64,000 nucleotides of DNA from Mycteria americana (Eukaryota > Chordata > Aves > Ciconiiformes > Ciconiidae). The first letter of the stretch is position 1. Each line of letters begins with the position of its first letter. Below the pieces are notes generated by a model. The model worked only from the letters and a program-made list of their open reading frames with translations. It ran no database searches and was not told the origin of the DNA. A program made the position numbers and the translations under genes. Location: NCBI RefSeq assembly GCF_035582795.1, contig NC_134379.1, positions 1,612,001 through 1,676,000 on the forward strand, written 5' to 3'. Shown piece by piece: positions 13,601-23,500 of the stretch.

Positions 13601-16600
13601 TCTCAGCTAATCTTATCACCCTCGATTTCTTTCTGGCTTTTTGAGACATGTTTTTCATAAGCGTATCAGTAAGCTGAAGCCCTTTCCTGCCCCCTACATG
13701 AATTATCATTGTTTAGATTTTGGCAGAATGTAGAGATCCCTATGAAGATTGTGGCTGTATTGCCTTAAGTGGATATTATTCCTGCCCGATTGCTATGGGT
13801 TACTTAGAGGTCAAATACATAAACAGTTGAAAAAGGAGATTTGACAAACTCATAGAGGAAGGGCCCAGCAGGGGTGGTTTGGCCTCCAGCAATCCCAGAG
13901 CTGCTGTCTGCTGGGAACGGGAAAGGTGTGCCAGGGGAGGGAGTGCTCTGCTGGCACTGCTGTGCCGGGTAGGCACTGGCCGGCAGCAGAGCGGTAGGCT
14001 TGCTGGGCAGAGCGGGTCACTTCTGAGGCATGCCCTCTTATCTACCATCAGCTAGGTCAGGCCAGCGAGGATGGCGAGGACGAGATAAAGCTGGTTGACT
14101 TTGCCTGCACGTGGAGGAGGGAGCGTTCACGCATCCCTGCCAGCGGCAGGTGCTGGTCAAGGACAAGCAGCGATCCCATCTCCAGCCAAGACAGCGTTGG
14201 CAGAGAGCGTATGTCTGGGGCCGGAGCGAGGCCTCGCTCCACACAGTTTTAGGCTGGTTTTAAGGCTGACGTGTCAACCAGTGAGACCCCTTCCAGACAG
14301 AGCTGAGCTGGCCGCAGGTGTTCTAATTCCCAGCTGTTTGTCACTGCCCCTCTGCCCCACTTCTCTGCCAGCCCGGGGACTGCTGGAGGAGTTACTGAAT
14401 ATGAGAAGGGATGAGACCTAGCCCTCAGGGTTTTTTTTAATCATAAGCTAATGAATAATTCTAGGTAAGATCTTTGCTCCACTGAATCGATTGGGTGCTT
14501 TGTGTTCATTTCTGCTTTTATACTCTCTGTGACAAAGCCTTTTCTGTCAGTCCAAACAGTTTCTGGGTGTGTAGTGGAGCGAACCAGACTGTCATCTCAG
14601 GGAACTCGGTGTTGGCCCTGCTCCCAGATACCCTGCGCCCCTGTACGGGGAAGAAAGCCCATAGGAGCTGGAGGTCTCGGAGAACAGACCCCTAGCCTCA
14701 TCCTGTTTTCCAGAGTTCAAAGTAACCATTTACCTATTCAAGGGGAATGTTGGGGAGAATAACAAATGCTTATAAAATGATGCAGTGATACAAACTACTC
14801 TTTTGCTGACGTGGCTATTGGCTGAGCCTTTCTTTGTGCTCAGACATACAAATACGATTAGAAAAGGCTCCAGGGACCAGCTTCATTTGCCATCCCACTC
14901 AGTTAAGATTTTGGTAATTAAGCAATATATACGCATACCATGTAGGTTTGATTTGGATATGAGTATTACAGCCAATACATTAGAAGTCTTTTCTAGAACA
15001 TAAGACAACATCTAGTTTTAAAAATCTTTTTGAAACAGATTAATGCTGACCATTATAATGCACTCTAATGCAAAGGAATCAATAGCCTTTACACCACAGA
15101 TAGTTTATTGTACACAGCAAATGAATAATACAGAATTCAGTGCACTTAACAGCCCAATATTAGACTTCATAATTTGTATAAATCAGAATGCTTTTTGCAT
15201 TTCCTGAAAGATAGTACCACAAGTTGTACAGGCAGAGAACTACTATTTATTCCTCAACCAATTAATTGGTTTTTTCTTAAATAAAATATTTGCAATCGAT
15301 TTTCATGTTTTTATAAAACATCTGCCTCTTCAAATATTTGCTATGAACCAAGTTCCTGAATTTGTTGCTAGAATGCAATGGAATTGTTCATACTGTAAAT
15401 CTGAATTACAGAAATTTCATTGTTCATTATTTACAGGGAAAGTTACCTCAGAATATATTTCATATTGCTATTGCTGGTAATAATTAATACGTGTTATGAT
15501 AATAGCAAGAGCCTCCAAGTCAAACCAAGGCCCCTGTTGGGTGGAGTAACAGAAGGAAAGTCCGTTTTATTTTCCAGTTCTTCTCTATGCATTTGACAAT
15601 TTTAAATCCTACCTTCAAGAGGTCTTACCTCAAGTTGCATCTTTCTTTATATTGTCAGAATTTTGACTCTAGCATGAAAGGACATTATTGTGTGCTTCTG
15701 TCTACCTAGAAGGAAAACAAATTAACGTTCCAAAGAAGGAAACTGGAAGTGGATGTTTATTTGTCTTGTTATCCGCATATCCTACTTTTCTGAGTCACGA
15801 AGAGTAAACAATTGGCTGGGTACTCTATAACTAGGCTGGGGAAGGGTTTTTGTGTGCTGCATTACGTATTTTTAGTTACTGCTGGAGTTCTGCAGTGAAG
15901 CCTTCAGATGTAACAGAAGCAGCAAAATTAATTTATAAAAATAATAATCTTTTTTTATTTAAAAGGTAAAATACAGCTGTACATTTCAGTCTGCGTATAA
16001 TATCAAAATTGTAGATCATCTGTCAAGCACAGTGGCTTTGAAATGGCCACTGCAATTTGAATAAAGTAAGCATCTGCCAACTGTCTTGTCTTTCTGCCAA
16101 GAGAAGGCGTAAATCGTCATGTAAAATCCTACGGAAACTTTAGACCAATGCACGCCTCAAGTTTGCAGAGGCGAAACATTCCCTTGTCATCTGTGGTCCA
16201 AGGCTAGAAATTCGGTTTACAATCACTTACCGAGTAAGTAATTTCAAGGGAGACTTTTAAAACAACCTTCTATTGTGAGGAGTAGTTGACACTACTGCAG
16301 TACTTTTTAACTTGTGAGGGCTTTTTGCCCTTCTCTCTCCCTGGCTCTGCAGGGTGAGCAACGGTCAGTGTTTACCCGGGGCAGGGCCGGAGGGAAGCTG
16401 CCCCTTGCCAGCTTTCCTACGGGCAGCCTGGCGTGCAAACCCCTGCCTTTGCTGCGTGAGCAGAGAGGAACCACCGCGCCAGGCCCGCTCCCGCTCTACC
16501 CCAGGAACAGCCGCCAGGCCCGGCAGCTCCTTCTGACGGCCACCCGGCCCCGCACCGGCTGGGAAACGGGAGGATCGGCCGCAGGACTCAGCCTCAGGCC

Positions 16601-16876
16601 AGCTCCTGGCACCGGCTGTACGAGCAGCGCTCGTCCTTGCCGCGGCCAGCGCCGGGGAGCGGCTGCCGGTCCGACGGCGCCGAAGCTTGGGGGAAGGGCC
16701 GCAGGCGGCGGGTGCAGCCGGAGGCGCCTCCCGAGCTCCCCTCCGGAGGCGAGGCTGCCCGGGGAGAACCGCGAGCCCAGGCCAAGCCGCCCCTCGCCCG
16801 GACCAGCCGCTCCCCAACACCCTCAGGGGCCAGAGACGAGACCCGGCGACGCGTCGGCTTCCCGGCCCGTGCCCCC

Positions 16877-16906
16877 GGGGTGGGGCGGGGCGGGGCAGGG
16901 CAGGGC
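16877..16906 (+). promoter_or_regulatory. G-run array: Sp1-type sites, possible G-quadruplex
   Basis: Four consecutive GGGG runs and two GGG runs separated by one or two bases (GGGGTGGGGCGGGGCGGGG, then CAGGGCAGGG). Matches both tandem Sp/KLF GC boxes and the G-quadruplex pattern. About 620 bp before the NF1 ATG. Confidence 0.65.
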
Positions 16907-17119
16907 GGTGGCATGCCTGCGGGGCGCCGGGCTCCCTCCCCGCACACACCGAGCGCCGCGGCGCGCACGGGCAGCCCCGGGGAGGGGCCGGACGGGCAGG
17001 GGCAGCCCCGGGCCCGGCCCAGGCCCAGGCCGCCGGTGGCGGCGGCGACCGGGCTGGCAGACGGCCCCGCCCGGAGGGGCCGCTGCCCCGGCCCTCGCAA
17101 AGCCCCGCCCCGGGGGACG

Positions 17120-17276
17120 GCGCATGCGCCACGGCCCCTCGCCGCCTCCCGCTTGGCCCCGCTGCGGCGCAGGCGCAGGCGCGGCGCCGGCCGGGCGGGG
17201 GCGGGGGGCGCAGGCGCAGCGCGGCCCCTCCCCGCAGGCGCGCAGGCGCGTTGCGTCCCCGCGGCCGCGCAGGCGC
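17120..17276. promoter_or_regulatory. NF1: Cluster of six NRF1-type motifs
   Basis: One palindromic GCGCATGCGC (17120-17129) and five GCGCAGGCGC copies (17167-17176, 17173-17182 overlapping, 17208-17217, 17240-17249, 17267-17276). All match the RCGCANGCGY consensus of NRF1. They lie 250-410 bp before the start codon. Binding is inferred from motif only. Confidence 0.65.
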
Positions 17277-17365
17277 CGCCCGCCGCCGCCTGTGTCTCGG
17301 CGCTCCCCCTGGCGCGGCGGCCGTGGCGCTGCTGCTCGGGCGGGCGGGGGCGGCCTGGGCTCCCG

Positions 17366-17388
17366 CTTCCGGTGTGGTGTCATGGCGG
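17366..17388. promoter_or_regulatory. NF1: ETS site next to YY1-type ATGGCGG
   Basis: CTTCCGG (17366-17372; ETS/GABPA core CCGGAAG on -) lies 9 bp before ATGGCGG (17382-17388; YY1-type). This pairing is common near TATA-less transcription starts. A second ATGGCGG is formed by the NF1 start codon itself (17530-17536). Confidence 0.5.
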
Positions 17389-17402
17389 GCCCTGGGCGCT
17401 GA
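17382..17402 (+). promoter_or_regulatory. Upstream ORF 1 in the NF1 leader (6 codons)
   Basis: ATG in good context (GTC ATG G) encodes MAGPGR then TGA. It shares the A of its TGA with the ATG of the next uORF. It acts only if transcription begins upstream of 17382, which is likely but not shown. Expected effect: reduced or reinitiation-dependent NF1 translation. Confidence 0.4.
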
Positions 17403-17419
17403 TGGCTGCGGGGAGCTGA
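17402..17419 (+). promoter_or_regulatory. Upstream ORF 2 in the NF1 leader (5 codons)
   Basis: ATG overlaps the uORF 1 stop as TGATG; encodes MAAGS then TGA. It ends 110 nt before the NF1 ATG, with no further ATG between. The context (CTG ATG G) is moderate. Confidence 0.4.
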
Positions 17420-17529
17420 GGGCCCCGGAGCGCGCCAGGGATACGGAGACCCTCCCCTCGCCCGGCGCCTCTCCTGCCGCCCTCCCTGCGGGGATCCGCC
17501 CCCCTCCCTGGCCGGGCAGGCGGGGGGAC

Positions 17530-17589
17530 ATGGCGGCCCACAAGCCGGTGGAGTGGGTGCAGGCCGTGGTGAACCGCTTCGATGAGCAG
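17530..17589 (+). CDS. NF1: NF1 exon 1, coding part (residues 1-20)
   Basis: Encodes [20 protein letters not shown] and ends in phase 0 at CAG|GTAGCG. The ATG sits in a good context (GAC ATG G) and overlaps a YY1-type ATGGCGGCC. The 5' UTR start cannot be fixed from sequence. Intron 1 (10,589 bp) follows. Confidence 0.97.
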
Positions 17590-20500
17590 GTAGCGGGGGC
17601 GGCCGTGAGGAGGGGCGGCGGCGCGGCTGCCCCCGCCGCGCTGGGCTGGGGCCGGCGGGGGAGCAGGGGCGGCGCGGGGGATGCCGGCGCCGCGGGGAGG
17701 GCTGGGCGGGCCGCTGCCGGAGGTGAGGGGCCTCTGCGGGCCGGGGGCTGGGGGCGCGGGCCGCTGCGGGCGGGGAGGGGGCGAGCGGCGGGGGAGGCTG
17801 CCCCGGGGCGGAGGCGGCGGGTGGGAGCGCTGCCTCTGGCCTTCTCCCCCGCCGCCGGCTTCCTGGCCGTGCCGGGGGGCCGAGGGAGCTGGGCCCCCCA
17901 GCGCCCGGCTCGGCGGCGGGTCCCCGCTCAGCCCCGGCCGGGGGCGGCGGCTCGCTGCGCCCATTGTGCTGGGCAGGGTGGCTGGGTGGGGCCGGGTGCC
18001 GCTTGCCGGTCTGTTATCCCTTCCAGCCGACCTGATGCTTCCCACCTATTTCTGGAGGGGGGATCCCAGTCTCGGTGGTGGAGTGGCCTCCCCTGTGCCA
18101 GTCTGCTCAAGATGCAGTGGCGTATCAGTCAGTTCTGTGCAGGGAGCGGGGGGTGAGATGCCTCGTTTCTCCTCGCTTCTGCTCCCTCACCTCTTCCAAA
18201 AGTGTGTTTGCTTTTCGTAGACATTCCTGTGAAATCTGCTTCTTCGCTTTACATCATCTTGTTCATCAGAAGGGAGGTAAAGCCTCAAGAGTGAGTTTAA
18301 GGAGGACTACGTGAAACTGCTCAGGCAGTGCTACCTTGTTCCCCATAGCATAACGGTGGATGTCAGTGGGACATTCCATCCACATCACTGGGAGCACGGC
18401 TGTATGGGATGAAGAGGGTTTTCTAGCCAATGTTGTTAGTGATAGATATTTACTCCTCTTCATGAAAGTCAGTGCTAGTAGTTTGGAGAAGGATTTTCTG
18501 AATGGAAGGAAGAGGGATTTGTTGGCCTTAGACTTTGTATTTCTCTGATCCACATGCAGAAACTGCTTACTGGGATTAGGTGGCGTGACTTTCTCACTGG
18601 GGCTAAGCTTAGTGCATTTTTACTCCAAGATGCTTTCCTGACGTGTAAGTGTGAGCTCAGTTCAGGCTGAATGATCAGTTTCTGTGTTGTCTGTCTGTTT
18701 TTGCTAGACTGCGCATACAGCCTTTGTGTCACACAAGACACAGCTCTGTGAGACCTTCTTCAGTGTCACATCTATCAAAAACATTAAGCTGGTTCTATAG
18801 ATTGAATTTTGTTCACCTGCCTTAAAATCATATGACCCTCCCAGTGATGCTTGGCTTTTAACAACCTGCAGAAAGATTGTGGCCTGGTTGAATAAAAATA
18901 AGCTGTTCCTTTTTACATTTATATTAAAGCTGCTGTAAGTGAAGTTTATTTAAAAAAGGAAAATATCAAACTTTGTCTTTTGGCATTAAAATGATGCAGA
19001 TTTTTCCAATACATTTCAGGCGTATTTGCATAGTTAACTTACCCCCCCCCTCCTTATCTTGAGTCACAGATGATTTTTTCCATAAGCTTAAAAAGCATGG
19101 TACTGATTATGCTCCCAATAATGCAAGAAAATGTTTCTTTGTGTACTGGTGTTAAAAGGCCCTAGGCTTTGTCGTTTGCTTTGTTATGTATATTGTGGAA
19201 TTGAGCTTGCCAACATCTGTTAGGAGTTAAGAACTTCATCTTTTTAAACAGAATTATTTTTCTATACATTTTATGGGATGATTACAGATAGGTGTATGGG
19301 AGAGATCCCCTCCTGATAGGGAGAAAGCTGTTCTGATATTTTGAGATGCTAAAATATTGGCGTTGCGGGGATAATATACATCAAATACGGTATTGCCTGT
19401 TGTAGTCATAGTGTAGCTTGCATGGTAGGTGCTATTTACAAAATTTTGAGTAGTTTATTGCATATTTTTGTTTAACCAGGGCATTCTTTTTTTATTATTG
19501 TATCATCAAGTGAATGGAGCAGTGAAGCAAGGATGAGACGTTGATGTCTACTTTTTTGTGAGAAGTCTTGTCTCTAATTTATTAATTTCAACTCAGGGTT
19601 CTCAGTTTTGTTTGTTTGCTTTTAATACCTCATTTCCTCTGCCTTGCCTGGTCTGACAGTGATCTTCATGGTGGAAAGGTGACTGTTCTTAACTGGATAC
19701 CCAAATGCCAGGTTATTGCAACACCATCACTACTGCTAAATGCATTGTCAATCGGTAGTGATATTTATGTGCTTCTTGTAACTCCTTAAGTTTGTGTCAT
19801 TTTGGGTAGTCATGTGGTTATTAAGTTATCTACTTGTTACATTTTAGACTGCTCATTTGAGCATCGAGTTCATACTTCGTAAAAATGTACTGAATGTATG
19901 CACACGATTTTAGTGGTGATAATGCATTTTTGAGTTTTGGCATACTATGTCTGCCCTTCCAAATGCAGGACCTCTTGATTCAGCACTGAGGGAGCCACTA
20001 CTTACTATATCATCGGTTCGTTTGAATAAGGAAGGAGAGCTCGTGTTTGTTGTGGGTTGTTTTAGTTTTGGGTTGGTTTTTTTTCTGCAGGGAAGAAGAC
20101 AAAATTTTCAAGGTTTCTTCCTTCCTTTACAAAGGAGGAAAATGTAAATCTTTCACCAACACTTAGAGATGTAGACAGGCTTTTCATTCATCTGCTAAGT
20201 GCTTGGATTCATTTTAAGACAGATGAAACAACAAACTGAGAGAATGCTAATCTGTATTGAAAACAAGAAAAATCAGTGCAAACCAGTCTGTTCTTGTCTA
20301 CTCTTGTTTATTGTTATAAATGCTGCTTTAACCAAAATCTGCTTTTGTGTGTACAATTCTGTGGGCCTAAAATGACTGGCAAGCAGAGTTTGATGAATTA
20401 ACCAATGACTGGCTCACTGAATAAATTTTTCAAATGTGCTGCCAGTCTTGCCCAGCTGCGCTCACTGCTGTGACTACAACTGCTGCCATGCGCTCTTCTT

Positions 20501-23500
20501 GGAGCTACCCTTGAAGACTGGGGGAAGGTTTCAGCTGGTGCAGAAAGAAGCTGTTGATGGTACATGTGAGGCGAGATCACATTTCTTATATAGCGCATCT
20601 GAAATCTCTTGACTGATTTTGTATGTAGTACTAGTTGTTATATTTTTCAAAACTTTCAGTGGTCAGGATAGAATTAGGCTGACCTAATTCAGGAGGCTAG
20701 GCTATGTTTTCATAAAATTCTCTGTGATTTCAGACATAATCAGGTCTTTGTAAAATAAAATTATCTCCTTTTTCCTATGGAAATGTTCACTTACAATTTT
20801 ATGTACTGTATTTTTATAGTATTTTTAAATGTGTTACAAGCTGAAATCATGGGAAAGCTGATGCAGTAGTGAAATAGTTCTAAGCACAGTCAGAGAAGCC
20901 TTACTGCCTAAACCATTTAAATCTTGACTGTTTTAAAACTATCAGATGTAATAAAAGGTATTAATCCTGTATAAACTTGTGGTGACTTAAGTGATTATAA
21001 TATGCTTTAAAGAAAGAAGCCCTTCATTATGTGGATTATAGTTTAGGCTCCCTATTTGTAGTTTGAGATACGACTGCTTTCAGTTAAAGTTTTTGTAAAA
21101 ACTGAAAGCCAGTAGGAATGTTCCATTCTTCCTTTCATTAAAAGGCACTAAATTAAAGCAAATATTCCCTCCTCCTGTTGGTTCTCTCTGCAGCATTTGA
21201 AATCTATACAGAATCAGAGACCTGAAAAAGCACTGGCTGCAAGTACCAGCTTTGTGTTTGTCATTGCTGTTTTTCATTTTGGCTTGTTAAGAAATCACTA
21301 ATAAGATGTCTTTTAAAGTATTTCATGTGAGTTCTGCTGACTGTGCTCCCCAAGTAAAATGGTATCTTTGCTGTAAGGTCAGGCTGGTCTATGCAGAATA
21401 TGGAACTTTTTTCCACAACTACTCTGTCTGAAACAGATTTCCACAGGAGCTAAGAACTGAGATGGACTATAATACTGCTCTTCAGCACAAAGTGTGCTAT
21501 TTCATCTTTCTCTAACATAAACCTGAAGCAGCTTTGATCTTATTTTTCTAAAATAGTGTGTGTAATGTATTTCAAAACGAAGTGCTATACTGCACACAGA
21601 TGGTGTCCTAAAGAATAGATAAAGGAATGGCCCACGTGCAACAGATGTTACCTGAGCCCATTAATGAGCTGCTGAAAAGCATCGAGATGATTTGATGACC
21701 CTTCCTTATTTAACACAGCAGTTTGTGTTAACAGTGTGGGTAAATATCTGTTTGTTCACAGTACCAACTTTTAGTTAACCTTTTGACAATATTATTTTTT
21801 TAGAGCAACCTATAGAAGATATTTTCAGAGTTCTGTGTTCTTCTGAAGGCTTAGTTGTGAGGTTCTTTTACTAAATAATGCCTGTTTAGAAGGTGATGCA
21901 GTGCATGTTTATAGCTGGGAGGAAGATGCCTGTTGATTTTTAAAGATATTTGTATCTGGTTCTGACAGTACTGATGCTGAGGAGAGTGGTGCTTTGTGTA
22001 TTTTCTGTGTCTCACCAGTACATCTGTGTGTTACAGCCTACTGAAGAACCAAGAAATTACTTGAAAGGGAAAAGCTAGGTAGATTTCTATGCTGTTAAGG
22101 ATAGCAGTGGGGATTTTTTTCCAGATGTTATGTCTGTTACTTTCTCCTGAATCTGAATGAAAGGCACAAGGCTCAGATGCATTCAGACATCTCAAGCTGC
22201 TTACTGAAAATGATGAGCCCATTATAGACAAATGGAGAATTTCCTTCCCTGAGGTGGATCCCCTGGCATGGCCTCCCACCTTCCCCTCTCCAACGGCGAT
22301 TTAGACCTCGGTGCTTTTCGTGAGGTGGAGGTAGTGGAGGCAGCAAGAGGGCTATGCGGTCTGCCACCACTCTGAAGTTGAATCTTGAAAGTGCTGAATT
22401 GCAGAGCACCCGTGCATGGTTGGGTAGTGACTGCTGTCTGTATTAAGAGGTTTGTCAGGACAGTGATTTCAACAGCTGTCATTTTGAATCCTGTGGCAGG
22501 CTAGGTTTATCTGTCAGATTTTGAATTCATAATGTTCTGCAAAGTTGTATCTTGCACAAAAAAGTTGAAATAGTGACTTTGTTTGAAGTGATAAAGCACT
22601 TGCACTTGCTCCATAACCTCCGAAAATAAGAACATTAAATACAATCTTTTACTAAATAGAGGTGCTTAAACTTTGTGTTCATTAATTACAGGTGATAAAG
22701 AACAATCCATGGCTTAGTGTTAGCTTTTCTCAACAGACTGAGTGGAGTATCTTAGACATTGAAGCCTATTAGTTGTTAGTTTCAAAGCAGTGTCCATGTA
22801 CATTTAGCAAAAGATTGTACCTTATGGCATCAGACTAGAGGATACCTGAAACAGGTGCTAATCTCTTCTACAGACATGGAAAGCACCCGTTTTTCTTAAT
22901 AATTAACATCTATGATCAGAGGAGGTTGAACATTTTTGCATAAAAGTACATCAGTCTCTAAACAGAGGCCACTTCCACTTACTTAAAGTTTCAAATCCAG
23001 TAATATTTTATAATTTGACTGTAAAGACCTTGTTAAGAATGCACAATAAATCTTTTTTTCTTTTTTCCTCTGGAATAACCAAGTGCTTGCCTCTTTTTAA
23101 ATTTTAAATTGGCAAAGTTATTGTCTCACAAGTCTGAAGAGACTGAAACGCTTTTATCTCCAGAAACAGATAGGTAAGACTGATTAGGCCTAGGAAGACC
23201 TTTGCATTTTCTCTCTTCAGCAGGATTACAGACCTCCTGAATATCACTGTAGACAGAAAATTGACCAGACGACTTGTGGCTGCCAGACACCGTTGTAGAA
23301 TGGTTAATAATGTGTGCTTAGGGGCAGTAATTTTTCAGATGCCAAACCTGTGTGTTGAAAAAGCTTCTGAAGCACTGTTTTAGTATTATTTTCTAAGATC
23401 ATAGAATCATCGAATCATTTAGGTTGGAAAGGACCTTTAAGAACATCGAGTCCAACCGTTACCCTAACACTGCCAAGCCCACCACTAAACCATGTCCCTA

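Larger units (their letters stand above)
6001..16379. other. Upstream intergenic DNA, no gene recognised
   Basis: About 10 kb of AT-rich DNA. Short open frames (9158-9448 on -, 13122-13430 on +, 13800-14244 on -) show no known domain and no splice context. It contains the TATC microsatellite and two perfect hairpins listed separately. The last kilobase leads into the NF1 CpG island and may hold distal promoter elements I cannot identify. Confidence 0.55.
16380..18020 (+). promoter_or_regulatory. NF1: NF1 CpG island and TATA-less promoter
   Basis: About 1.6 kb of very GC-rich, CpG-dense DNA spanning exon 1 and the start of intron 1; flanks on both sides are AT-rich. It contains many GC boxes (GGGGCGGGGC type), NRF1-type motifs, an ETS site and YY1-type motifs, and no TATA box near the start. 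This fits a broad housekeeping-type promoter. The transcription start cannot be placed from sequence. The long open frames here on both strands are a by-product of base composition. Confidence 0.9.

Noticed and set aside
16687..17529. In-frame upstream extension of neurofibromin: the NF1 frame has no stop back to an ATG at 16687.
   Set aside because: The extension is composition-driven, lacks similarity to any known neurofibromin N-terminus, and the 17530 ATG gives the conserved MAAH start.
16314..18156. Long open frames on both strands across the CpG island (up to 489 codons on + and 392 on -).
   Set aside because: Stop codons are AT-rich and thus rare in this very GC-rich DNA. The translations are low-complexity A/G/P/R with no domain. 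Only the 60-nt NF1 exon 1 is supported.
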